Below are positions 25,761-37,480 of a stretch of 64,000 bases of DNA, one piece after another. Made by a program: the position numbers and the translations under genes. The notes under the pieces were generated by a model. That model made no database searches. It was not told where the DNA came from and worked only from the letters and a program-made list of their open reading frames with translations. Source of the DNA: Calliopsis andreniformis (Eukaryota > Arthropoda > Insecta > Hymenoptera > Andrenidae); NCBI RefSeq assembly GCF_051401765.1, contig NW_027480545.1:186001-250000 (forward strand). Reading direction: 5' to 3'. The stretch's first letter is position 1. Each line of letters begins with the position of its first letter.

Positions 25761-26890
25761 TTTGACGTCTGAGGATTGAGGATTGAGGATTGAGAATTGG
25801 GGATTGAGGATTGAGAATTGAAGATTGAGGATTGAGGATTGAAGATTGAGGATTGTGTATTGAGGATTGAAGAATGAGGATTGAGGATTGAGGATTGAGA
25901 ATTGAGGATTGAAGATTGAGTATTGATGTTGAAGGATTGAGGAATGAGGACTGAGGATTGAGGATTGAGTATTGAGGATTGAGGATTGAGGATTGAAGAT
26001 TCAGTATTGAGGATTGAAGATTGAGGATTCTGGATTGAAGATTGAGTATTGAGGATTGAAGATTGAGGACTGAGGATTGAGGATTGAGAATTGACGATGA
26101 GGGCTGCAGGTTGAGGGTTGAGGTTTGAGGACTGAGGACTGAGGATTGAGGATTGAGAATTGAGGATTGAGGATTGAGGATTGAGGACTGAAGATTGAGG
26201 ATTGAGTATTGAGGATTGAAGATGGAGGATTGAGGATTGAGGATAGAGGATTGAGGATTGAGGATTGAGGATTGAAGATAGAGGATTGGGGACTGAGTGC
26301 TGAGGGCTGAGTGATGAGAATTAAAGTTTGTGGATAGGTATTTGAAGATTGCAGATTGAGCATTGAGTATTGAAAACTGTGAATAGATGATATTCTATTG
26401 AGGATTGAGAATTGACAACTGATTGTTGAGGACTGAGGTCTGAAGATTGAGGATTCATGATTGAGGATTCAGAATTGAGGATTGAAGATTGAGGACTAAG
26501 GACTGAGGGTTGAGTATTGATGTTTGAGGTCTGAGGATTGAGGATTGAGGATTGAGAATTGGGGATTGAGGATTGAGGATTGAAGATTGAGGATTGAGGA
26601 TTGAAGATTGAGGATTGGGTATTGAGGATTGAAGAATGAGGATTGAGGATTGAGGATTGAGAATTGAGGATTGAAGATTGAGTATTGAGGTTGAAGATTG
26701 AGGATTGAGGACTGAGGATTGAGGATTGAGTATTGAGGATTGAGGACTGAGGATTGAAGATTCAGTATTGAGGATTGAAGATTGAGGATTGTGGATTGAA
26801 GATTGAGTATTGAGGATTGAAGATTGAGGATTGAGGATTGAGGATTGAGAATTGACGATGAGGGCTGCAGGTTGAGTGTTGAGGTTTTAG
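25741..26890 (+). repeat. Tandem duplication, period about 761
   Basis: The block from GAGGGTTGAGTATTGATG at about 25743 to GGGCTGCAGG (26101) recurs about 761 bases later (26504 to 26862). CTGCAG (PstI) is a useful marker: I saw it only in these two places. The copies differ by several substitutions and small indels. The box at 26381 (GAATAG) lies between them. Confidence 0.78.
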
Positions 26891-26989
26891 GACTGAGGAC
26901 TGAGGACTGAGGATTGAGGATTGAGAATTGAGGATTGAAGATTGAGTATTGAGGTTTGAAGGTTGAGAATTGAGGGTTGAGGATTGAAG

Positions 26990-27440
26990 ATTGAGGACTT
27001 AGTTTTGAGGGTTGAGTGATGGGAACTGATGTTTGTGGATTGAGATTTGAAGATTGAAGAATGGGGATAGAGTATTGAAAACTGTGAATTGAGGATATTC
27101 TATTGAGGATTGAGGATTGACAATTGATTGTTGAGGACTGAGGGCTAAAGATTGAGGATTCAGGATTGAGGATTCGGGATTGAGGTTTAAGGACTGAGGA
27201 TTGAGGGTTGAGGATTGAGGATTGAGGATTGACGCTTGAGGATTGAGGGTTGAGGATGGAGGATTGAAAAGAGTGGAATGAGTGTTGAGGATTGAGTGTT
27301 GAGTATTGATGTCTGAGGATTGAGATTTGATTATTGAATATTGTGGATTGAGTATTGAACCATGAGAATTCAGGATACTCTATTGAGTATTAGGAATTGA
27401 GGATTGATGGTTGAGGGTTGTGTGTTGAATATTGAGGATT
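26990..27440 (+). repeat. M module copy 5
   Basis: Boxes lie at 27086 and 27366, 280 bases apart. The start ACTTAGTTTTGAGGG matches copy 2, while the GACGCTTGAGG stretch is retained as in copies 1, 3 and 4. Confidence 0.83.
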
Positions 27441-28560
27441 GAGGATTGAGGATTGAGGATTGAGGATTGAAGATTGAGTATTGAGGATTGAAGGTCGAGG
27501 ATTGAGGATTGAGGATTGAGGATTGAAGATTGAGGATTGGGGATTGAGGATTGACGATTGAGGATCGAGTATTGACGATTGAGAATTGAGGATTGAGGAT
27601 TGAAGGTTGTGTATTGAGGATTGAAGATTGAGGTTTGAGGATTGAGGATTGAGGATTGAGGACTGAGGATTGAGGATTGAGGATTGAGCATTGAGGATTG
27701 ATGATTGAGGACTGGGGATTGAGGATTGAAGATTGAGGATTAAGGATTGAGGATTGAGGATTGAGGTTTGAGGAATGAGGATTGAGGATTGAGGATTGAG
27801 GATTGAAGATTGAGGATTGATGACTGAGGATTGAGGATTGGGGATTGAGGATTGAGGATTGAGGATTGAGCATTGAGGACTGAAGATTGGGGACTGGGGA
27901 CTGAGGATTGATGATTGAGGATTAAGGATTGAGGATTGGGGATTGGGGATCTAGGATTGGAGATTGATTATTGAGGATTGAAGATTGAGGGTTGAGGATT
28001 GAGGATTGAGAATTGAGAATTGAGGATGAGGACTGAGGGTTGAGGATTGAGGTTTGAGGTACGAGGATTGAGGATTGAGGATTGAGGACCGAGGATTGAC
28101 GATTGAGTATTGAAGATTGAGGATTGATGACTGAGGATTGAGGATTGATGATTGATGATTGCGGATTGAGTATTGAAAATTGAGTATTGAGAATTGAATA
28201 TTGAGGATTGATGATTGAGGATTGAGGATTGAAGATTGAGTATTGAGGATTGAAGCTTGAGGATTGAGGATTGACGACTGAGGATTGAGGATTGAGATTT
28301 GAGGATTGACGATGAAGGCTGAGGGTTGAGGATTGAGGTGTGAGGTCTGAGGACTGAGGATTGAGGATCGAGAATTGAGGATTGAGGATTGAGGATTGAA
28401 GATTGAGGATTGGGTATTGAGGATAGAAGAATGAGGATTGAGGATTGAGGATTGAGGATTGGGGACTGAGGATTGAAGATTCGGGATTGAGGATTGAGGA
28501 TTGAGGATTGAGGATTGAGGATTGAGGATTGAGTATTGAGGATTGAAGGTTGAGGATTGA
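27441..28560 (+). repeat. Array segment with GGTACGAGG module copy 3
   Basis: CTAG lies at 27951, GGTAC at 28058 and GGTGTG at 28337. The module aligns with 14995-15480 at offset 12,887-12,880. This is the last block with a clear domain I order before the transition zone. Confidence 0.76.
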
Positions 28561-29240
28561 GGATTGAGGATTGAGGATCTAGTATTGGAGATTGATTATT
28601 TGGGATTGAAGATAGAGGGTTGAGGATTGAGGATTGAGGATTGAGAATTGAGAATTGAGAATGAGGACTGAGGTTTGAGGATTGAGGTTTGAGGAATGAG
28701 GATTGAGGATTGAGGATTGAGGATTGAGGATTGAGGATTGCGGATTGAGTATTGAATGTTGAGGATTGATGACTGAGGATTGAGGATTGAGGATTGAGGG
28801 TTGAGGATTGAGGACTGAAGATTAAGTGTTGAGGATTGAGGGTTGAGGGTTGAGGATTGAGTATTGAGGAATGAGGATGAGGGCTGAGGTTTGAGGTTTG
28901 AGGAATGAGGATTGAGCGTTGAGGATTGAGTGTTGAGGATTGAGGATTGAGTATTGAATGTTGAGGATTGATGACTGAGGATTGAGGATTGAGGATTGAG
29001 GATTGAGGATTGAAGAATGAGTATTGAGTATTGAGGATTGAGGATTGAGGATTGAGATTTGATTATTGATTTTTGTGGATTGAGTATTGTACGATGAGAA
29101 TTCAGGATATTCTGTTGAGTATTGAGAATTGAGAATTGATGGTTGAGAATTGAGGATTGATGGTTGAGGGTTCTGTGTTATATATTGAGGATTGATGACT
29201 GAGGATTGAGGATTGAGGATTGAGGATTGAGGATTGAAGA
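28561..29240 (+). repeat. Transition block and first TACGATG box
   Basis: Up to about 28,890 it still matches domain I (24680-25010). From about 28,900 it matches the far right of the window (63135-63420, offset 34,221 at the boxes 29098 and 63319), with two heptamers fewer in the right-hand copy. Both copies share the rare TTCTGTGTTATATATTGAGG. Confidence 0.8.
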
Positions 29241-30710
29241 TTGAGTGTCGAGGATTGAGGGTTGAGTATTGAGGATTGAGTATTGAGGAATGAGGATGAG
29301 GGCTGAGGTTTGAGGTTTGAGGTTTGAGTATTGAATCCTGAGAATTCAGGATATTCTATTGAGTATTGAGAACTGAGGATTGATGGTTGAGTATTGAGGA
29401 TTGATGGTTGAGGGTTGTGTGTTCAATATTGAGGATTGAGGATTGAGGATTGAGGATTGAGAATTGAGGATTGAGGATTGAAGATTGAGTATTGAGGATT
29501 GAAGGTTGAGGATTGAGGATTGAGGATTGAGGATTGAGGATTCAGGACTGAGGATTGAGGATTGAGGATTGTGCATTGAGGATTGAAGATTGAGGACAGG
29601 GGATTGAGGGTTGAAGATTGAGGATTAAGGATTAAGGATTGGGGATTGGGGATCTAGGATTGGAGATTGATTATTGAGGATTGAAGATTGAGGGTTGAGG
29701 ATTGAGGGTTGAGAATTGAGAATTGAGGATGGGGACTGAGGGTTGAGGATTGAGGTTTGAGGAACGAGGATTGAGGATTGAGGATTGAGGGCTGAGGTTT
29801 GACGATTGAGTATTGAAGACTGAGGATTGATGACTGAGGATTGAGGATTGAGGATTGATGATTGCGGATTGAGGATTGAAGATTGAGTATTGAGGATTGA
29901 GTATTGAGGATTGAGGATTGAGTGTTGAGGATTGAAGATTGAGAATTGAGGATTGAGGATTGAAGATTGAGTATTGAGAATTGAAGATTGAGGATTGAGG
30001 ATTGAGTATTGAAGATTGAGGACTGAGCGTTGAGGGTTGAGAGATGAGAATTGATGTTTGTGGATGGAGATTTGAAGATTCAAGATTGAGGATTGAGTAT
30101 TGAAAACTGAGAATTCAGGATATTCTACTGAGTATTGAGAATTGAGGATTGATGGTTGAGCATTGAGGATTGTTGGTTGAGGGTTGTGTGTTGAATATTG
30201 AAGATTGGCGGATTGAGTATTGAAGATTGAGGACTGAGGACTGGGGATTGAGTATTGAGGATTGAGGATTGAGTATTGAGGATTGAGGATTGAAGATTGA
30301 GTATTGATGATTGAAGATTGCGGATTGATTGTTGAGGGTTGAGGATTGATGAGGAGGACTGAGGGTTGAGGATTGAGGACTGACGATTGAGGATTGAGGA
30401 CTGGGCATTGAGGATTGAAGATTGAGGACTGGGGATTGAAGATTGAAGATTGAGGATTAAGGATTGAGGATTGAGGATTGGGGATCTAGGATTGGAGATT
30501 GATTATTGAGGATTGAAGCTTGGGGGTTGAGGATAGAGGATTGAGAATTAAGAATTGGGGATGAGGTCTGAGGGTTGAGGGTTGAGGACTGAGGACTGAG
30601 GATTGAGGATTGAGGACTGGGCATTGAGGATTGAAGATTGAGGACTGGGGATTGAGGATTGACGATAGAGGATTGAGGATTGAGGATTGAGGATTGAGGA
30701 TTGAGGATTG
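29241..30710 (+). repeat. Y block copy 1
   Basis: Order: ATCCTGAGAATTC box (29342), GTGTTCAATATT, GATTAAGGATTAAGG, CTAG (29654), AACGAGG unit, AAAACTGAGAATTC box (30111) with TTCTACTG, GATTGGCGG, CTAG (30486) and GCTTGGGGG. It aligns with 33490-34959 at exactly 4,249 throughout. Confidence 0.88.
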
Positions 30711-33560
30711 AGAATTGAAGAATGAGGGTTGAGGATTGAGGATTGAGGACTGATGATTGGGAATTGGAGATTGAGTATTGAGGATTGAAGATTGAGTATT
30801 GATGATTGAAGGTTGAGGATTGAGGATTGAGGGTTGAGGGTTGAGGACGAGGACTGACGGTTGAGGATTGAGGTTTGAGGATTGAGGGTTGAGGACTGAG
30901 GACTGAGGATTGAGGATTGAGGATCGAGCATTGAGGATTGAAGTTTGAGGACAGGGGATTGAGGATTGAAAACTGAGGATTAAGGATTGAGGATTGGGGA
31001 TTGAGGATCCAGGATTGAAAATTGATTATTGAGGATGAAGACTGAAGATTGAGGATTGAGGATTGAGAATTGAGAATTGAGGATAAGGACTGATGGTTGA
31101 GGATTTAGGTTTGAGGAATGAGGATTGAGGATTGAGGATTGAGGATTGAGGATTGAAGATTGAGTATTGTTGATTGAATATTCAGGATTGAGGATTGAGG
31201 GTTGATTATTGAGGACGAGGACTGAAGGTTGAGGATTGTGGTTTGAGGATTGAGGATTGAGGGTTGAGAATGGAGGTTGAGGACTGAGGTTTGATGATTG
31301 ATGTTTAAGGAATTAGGATTGAGGGTTGAGGATTGAGGATTGAGGATTGAGGATTGAGTGTTGAAGGTTGAGGATTGGTGACTGAGGATTGAGGATTGAG
31401 GATTGAGGATTGAGGATTGAAGAATGAGGATTGAGGATTGAGGATTGAGGATTGAGGATAGAAGATTGAGTATTGAGGATTGAAGATTGGCGATTGAGGA
31501 TTGAGGATTGAGGACTGAGGATGGAGGATTGAAGAGAGAGGACTGAGTGTTGAGGATTGAGTGTTGAGAATTGATGTTTGAGGATTGAGATTTGATTATT
31601 GATTTTTGTGGATTGAGTATTGTACGATGAGAATTCAGGATATTCTGTTGAGTATTGAGAATTGAGAATTGATGGTTGAGAATTGAGGATTGGTGGTTGA
31701 GGGTTGTGTGTTAAATATTGAGGATTGAGCATTGAGGATTAAGGATTGAGGATTGAGGATTGAAGATTGAGTATTGATGATTGAAGATTGAGGATTGAGT
31801 ATTGAGGGTAGAGGGTTGAGGGTTGAGGACGAGGACTGACGGTTGAGGATTGAAGTTTGAGGATTGACGGTTGAAGACTGAGGACTGAGGATTGAGCGTA
31901 GAGGATGGAGCATTGAGGATTGAAGATTGAGGACTGGGGATTGAGGATTGAAGATTGAGGATTAACGATTGAGGATTGGGGATTGAGGATCTAGGAATGA
32001 AAATTGATTATTGAGGATTGAAGGTTGAGGTTTGAGGAATGAGGATTGAGGATTGAGGATTGAGGATTGAGGATTGAGGATTGAGGATTGAGTATTGAAG
32101 ATTGAGAATTGATGACTGAGTGTTGAGGATTGAGGATTGAGGATTGAGGATTGAGGATTGTAGATTGAGTATTGGGGACTGTAGATTGAGGTTTGAGGAT
32201 TGAGGATTGAGGATGGTGGATGAGGGCTGAGGGTTAAGGGTTGAGGTTTGAGTATTGAATCCTGAGAATTCAGGATATTCTATTGAGTATTGCGAATTGG
32301 TGATTGACGGTTGAGTATTGAGGATTGAACGTTGAGAATTGAGGATTGAAGATTGAGGGTTGAGGATTGAGGATTGAGAATTGAGAATTGAGGATGAGGA
32401 CTGAGGATTGAAGGTAGAGGATTGAGGAATGAGAATTGAGGGTTGAGGATGAGGGCTGAGGGTTTGAAGGTTGAGGTTTTAGGATTGAGGATTGAGGATT
32501 GAAGATTGAGTATTGAGGATCGAAGATTGAGGATTGAGGATTGAGGATTGCGGACTGAGGATGGAGGATTGAAGAGAGAGGACTGAGTGTTGAGGATTGA
32601 GTGTTGAGAATTGATGTTTGAGGATTGAGATTTGATTTACGATTTTTGTGGATTGTGTATTGCACGATGAGAATTCAGGATATTCTATTGAGTATTGAGA
32701 ATTGAGGATTGATGGTTGAGTATTGAGGATCGATGGTTGAGGGTTGTGTGTTGAATATTGAGGATTTAGGATTGAGGATTGAGGATTGAGGATTGAGAAT
32801 TGAAGAAAGAGGATTGAGGATTGAGGATTGAGGACTGAGGATTGAGGATTGAGGATTGAGCATTGAGGATTGAAGATTGAGGACTGGTGATTGAGGATTG
32901 AAGATTGACGATTGAGGATTGTGGATTGAGGATTGAGGATTGAACATTGAGGACTGAGTGTTGAGGGTTGAGTGATGAGTATTGATGTTTGTGGATAGGG
33001 GTTTGAAGATTGCAGATTGAGTATTGAGTATTGAAAACTGTGAATTGAGGATATTCTATTGAGGATTAAGGGTTGACAACTGATTGTTGAGGACTGAGGG
33101 CTGAAGATTGAGGATTGAGGATTGAAGATTGAGTATTGAGGATTGAAGATGGAGGATTGAGGATTGACGATTGAGGATTGAGGATTGAGGTTTGAGGATT
33201 GACGATGAGGGCTGAGGGTTGTGGATTGAGGTTTGAGGTCTGAGGACTGAGGATTGAGGATTGAGAATTGAGGATTGAGGATTGAGGATTGAAGATTGAG
33301 GATTGGGTATTGAGGATTGAAGAATGAGGATTGAGGATTGAAGATTGAGGATTGAGAATTGAGGATGAGGACTGAGGGTTGAGGATTGTGGTTTGAGGCA
33401 TGAGGATTGAGAATTGAGGATGAGGACTGAGGTTTGAGGATTGAGGTTTGAGGATTGAGGTTTGAGGAATGAGGATTGAGCGTTGAGGATTGAGTGTCGA
33501 GGATTGAGGGTTGAGTATTGAGGATTGAGTATTGAGGAATGAGGATGAGGGCTGAGGTTT
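30670..33560 (+). repeat. X block copy 1
   Basis: It shares its order with 43510-46330 and 60280-63130: TACGATG box (31631), ATCCTGAGAATTC box (32266), CACGATG box (32671), GTGAATTG box (33042). Relative to the other two copies it lacks 62 bases near 32030 (offset to copy 3 changes from 29,609 to 29,671). Its CTAG at about 31008 is mutated to TCCAGG. Confidence 0.87.
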
Positions 33561-34960
33561 GAGGTTTGAGGTTTGAGTATTGAATCCTGAGAATTCAGGA
33601 TATTCTATTGAGTATTGAGAACTGAGGATTGATGGTTGAGTATTGAGGATTGATGGTTGAGGGTTGTGTGTTCAATATTGAGGATTGAGGATTGAGGATT
33701 GAGGATTGAGAATTGAGGATTGAGGATTGAAGATTGAGTATTGAGGATTGAAGGTTGAGGATTGAGGATTGAGGATTGAGGATTGAGGATTCAGGACTGA
33801 GGATTGAGGATTGAGGATTGTGCATTGAGGATTGAAGATTGAGGACTGGGGATTGAGGGTTGAAGATTGAGGATTAAGGATTAAGGATTGGGGATTGGGG
33901 ATCTAGGATTGGAGATTGATTATTGAGGATTGAAGATTGAGGGTTGAGGATTGAGGGTTGAGAATTGAGAATTGAGGATGGGGACTGAGGGTTGAGGATT
34001 GAGGTTTGAGGAACGAGGATTGAGGATTGAGGATTGAGGTCTGAGGTTTGACGATTGAGTATTGAAGACTGAGGATTGATGACTGAGGATTGAGGATTGA
34101 GGATTGATGATTGCGGATTGAGGATTGAAGATTGAGTATTGAGGATTGAGTATTGAGGATTGAGGATTGAGTGTTGAGGATTGAAGATTGAGAATTGAGG
34201 ATTGAGGATTGAAGATTGAGTATTGAGAATTGAAGATTGAGGATTGAGGATTGAGTATTGAAGATTGAGGACTGAGCGTTGAGGGTTGAGATATGAGAAT
34301 TGATGTTTGTGGATGGAGATTTGAAGATTCAAGATTGAGGATTGAGTATTGAAAACTGAGAATTCAGGATATTCTACTGAGTATTGAGAATTGAGGATTG
34401 ATGGTTGAGCATTGAGGATTGATGGTTGAGGGTTGTGTGTTGAATATTGAAGATTGGCGGATTGAGTATTGAAGATTGAGGACTGAGGACTGGGGATTGA
34501 GTATTGAGGATTGAGGATTGAGTATTGAGGATTGAGGATTGAAGATTGAGTATTGATGATTGAAGATTGCGGATTGATTGTTGAGGGTTGAGGATTGATG
34601 AGGAGGAATGAGGGTTGAGCATTGAGGACTGACGATTGAGGATTGAGGACTGGGCATTGAGGATTGAAGATTGAGGACTGGGGATTGAAGATTGAAGATT
34701 GAGGATTAAGGATTGAGGATTGAGGATTGGGGATCTAGGATTGGAGATTGATTATTGAGGATTGAAGCTTGGGGGTTGAGGATAGAGGATTGAGAATTAA
34801 GAATTGGGGATGAGGTCTGAGGGTTGAGGGTTGAGGACTGAGGACTGACGATTGAGGATTGAGGACTGGGCATTGAGGATTGAAGATTGAGGACTGGGGA
34901 TTGAGGATTGACGATAGAGGATTGAGGATTGAGGATTGAGGATTGAGGATTGAGGATTGA
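33490..34960 (+). repeat. Y block copy 2
   Basis: Constant offset of 4,249 from copy 1, with substitutions only (for example GACAGGGG to GACTGGGG near 33845). It is placed immediately after X copy 1, so the 29.24-34.96 kb stretch reads Y-X-Y and the apparent higher-order period is 4,249 bases. Confidence 0.88.
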
Positions 34961-35224
34961 CGATTGAGTATTGAGGATTGAAGATTGAGGATTGAGGATT
35001 GACGATTGAGGATTGAGGATTGAGGTTTGATGATTGACGATGAGGGCTGAAGGTTGAGGATTGAGGTTTGAGGTCTGAGGACTGAGGATTGAGGATTGAG
35101 AGTTGAGGATTGAGGATTGAGGATTGAAGATTGAGGATTGGGTATTGAGGATCGAAGGATGAGGATTGAGTATTGAGGATTGAGGATTGGGGACTGAGGA
35201 TTGAGGATTGAGGATTGAGGATTG
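34961..35224 (+). repeat. Linker array between Y copy 2 and W copy 1
   Basis: This is heptamer array without EcoRI or CTAG boxes. It contains one GATGAGGGCTGAAGG hexamer-slip context and a GATCGAAGGATGAGG variant. Confidence 0.65.
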
Positions 35225-36450
35225 AGGATTGAAGATTGAGGATTGGGTATTGCGGATTGAACATTGAGGATTGAGGATTGAGGATTGAGCACTGAGGATT
35301 GAGGTCTGAAGATTGAATATTCATGATTGAAGATTGAGGATTGAGGATTGAGGGTTGTGGATTGAGGACGAGGACTGAGGGTTGAGGATTGAGGTTTGAG
35401 GTCTGAGGACTGAGGATTGAGGATTGAGAATTGAGGATTGAGGATTGAGGATTCAGTATTGAGGATTGAAGATTGAGAGTTGAGAATTGAGGATTGAAGG
35501 TTGAGGATTGAGGATTGAGGATTGAGAATTGACGATGAGGGCTGAGGGTTGAGGATTGCGGTATGAGGACTGAGGATTGAGGATTGGGTATTGAGGATTG
35601 AAGAATGAGGATTGAGGATTGAGGATTGAGGATTCAGGATTGAGGATTGAAGATAGAGTATTGAGGATTGAAGACTGACGATTGAGGATTGAGGGTTGGG
35701 GATTGAGGATTGAGAATTGAGGATTGATGATTGAGTATTGAGGGTTGAAGGTTGAGGATTGAGGATTGAGGATTGAGGATTGAGGATTGAAGATTGAGGT
35801 TTGGGGACTGAGTGTTGAGAGTTGTGTGATGAGAATTGATGTTTGTGGATTCATATTTGAAGATTGCAGATTGCGCTTTGAGTATTGAAAACTGTGAATT
35901 GATGATATTCTATTGAGGATTGAGAATTGACAACTGATTGTTGAGGACTGAGGGCTGAAGATTGAGGATGCAGGATTGAGAATTCAGAATTGAGGATTGA
36001 TGACTGAGGACTGAGGATTGAAGATTGCGTATTGAGGATTGAAGATTGAGGATTAAGGATTGAGGATTGGGGATTGAGGATCTAGGATTGAAAATTCATT
36101 ATTGAGGATTGAATATTGAGGATTGAGGATTGAGGATTGAGAACTGAGAATTGAGGATAAGGACTGAGGGTTGAGGATTGAGGTTTGAGGAATGAGGATT
36201 GAGGATTGAGGATTGAGGACTGAAGATTGAGTATTGATAATTGAAGATTGAGGATTGAGGATTGAGGGTTGAGGATTGAGGATGAGGACAGACAGTTGAG
36301 GATTGTGGTTTGAGGATTGAGGGTTGAGGATTGAGAATTGAGGATGAGGACTGAGGTTTGAGGATTGAGGTGTGAGGAATGAGGATTGAGGATTGAGGAT
36401 TGAGGATTGAGGATTGAGGATTGAGTATCGAAGGTTGAGGATTGATGACT
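35225..36450 (+). repeat. W block copy 1
   Basis: It aligns with 51762-52980 at offset 16,537, falling to 16,530. It holds a GTGAATTG box (35896), a non-box GAATTC at 35980 in GGATTGAGAATTCAGAATTG, CTAG (36082), and GGACAGACAG (from 36286). The partner ends abruptly at 52980, whereas this copy continues. Confidence 0.85.
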
Positions 36451-37480
36451 GAGGATTGAGGATTGAGGATTGAGGATTGAGGATTGAAGATTGAGTATTG
36501 GGGATTGAAAATTGAGGATTGAGGACTGAGGATTGACGATTGTGTATTGAGGATTGTGGACTGAGTATTGAAGATTGAGTATTGAGGGTTGAAGGTTGAG
36601 GATTGTGGATTGAAGGTTGAGTTTTGAGGATTGAAGGTTGAGGATTGAGGATTGAGGATTGAGAATTGACGATGAGGGCTGAGGGTTGAGGATTGCGGTT
36701 TGAGGACTGAGGACTGAGGATTGAGGATTGAGAATTGAGGATTGAGGATTGAGGATTGAGGATTGAGGATAGACGATTGAGGATTGAGTATTGAGGATTG
36801 AGAATTGAGGATTGAGGATTGAAGACTGAGTATTGATGATTGAAGGTTGAGGATTGAGGATTGAGGGTTGAGGGTTGAGGACGAGGACTGACGGTTGAGG
36901 ATTGAGTTTTGAGGATTGAGGGTTGAGGACTGAGGACTGAGGATTGAGGATTGAGGATGGAGCATTGAGGATTGAAGATTGAGGACTGGGGATTGAGGAT
37001 TGAAAATTGAAGATTAAGGATTGAGAATTGGGGATTGAGGATCTAGGATTGAAAATTGATTATTGAGGATTGAAGATTGAAGATTGAGGATTGAGGATTG
37101 GGAATTGAGAATTGAGGATGGGGACTGAGGGTTGAGGATTTGGGTTTGAGGAATGAGGATTGAGGATTGAGGATTGAGGATTGAAGATTGAGTATTGTTG
37201 ATTGAAGATTCAGGATTGAGGATTGAGGGTTGAGGATTGAGGACGAGGACTGAAGGTTGAGGATTGTGGTTTGAGGATTTAGGATTGAGGGTTGAGAATT
37301 GAGGATGAGGACTGAGGTTTGAGGATTGATGTTTAAGGAATGAGGATTGAGGGTTGAGGATTGAGGATTGAGGATTGAGGATTGAGTATTGAAGGTTGAG
37401 GATTGGTGACTGAGGATTGAGGATTGAGGATTGAGGATTGAGGATTGAAGAATGAGGATTGAGGTTTGAGGATTGAGGAT
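36451..37480 (+). repeat. Array segment continuing W copy 1
   Basis: The part 36451-36760 continues the W order and is matched not at 52981 but at 54485-54785. The part 36760-37480 is plain array with CTAG at 37043, related to 31,000-31,480. Confidence 0.72.

Larger units (their letters stand above)
1..28560 (+). repeat. Array domain I (GTGAATTG / AACCATGAGAATTC box subtypes)
   Basis: This half is marked by the box variant AAAACTGTGAATTGAGGAT, followed by a unit pair reading GACAACTGATTGTTG. The core GAATTG (or its mutated form) starts at 636, 1202, 5662, 6140, 6867, 9872, 10606, 11172, 13167, 17113, 18125, 19793, 20366, 21489, 23851, 25634, 26381 and 27086. EcoRI boxes of the AACCATG or AACAATG type with ATACTCT start at 182, 2715, 10152, 13405, 14445, 21769, 22769, 24131 (GAATTC mutated to GAATTG) and 27366. 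AAAACTGAGAATTC boxes start at 3651, 4679, 8461 and 16372. ATCCTGAGAATTC boxes or decayed relatives start at 1968, 12364, 13747, 19170 and 20720. CTAG boxes have the CTAG at 3327, 3880, 5054, 7809, 8690, 15064, 16747, 17557, 18667, 22214, 23520, 24688 and 27951. The boundary with domain II is a mosaic zone, not a sharp point. Confidence 0.75.

Noticed and set aside
29335..29355. ATCCTGA/TCAGGAT hairpin as a transcription terminator
   Set aside because: A 7-pair stem without a following T-run, repeated within a satellite with no genes, gives no support for a terminator.
35980..35985. GAATTC at 35980 as another EcoRI box
   Set aside because: The surrounding units (GGATTGAGAATTCAGAATTG) lack the TATTCTA unit and box flanks; it is a chance variant inside the W block.
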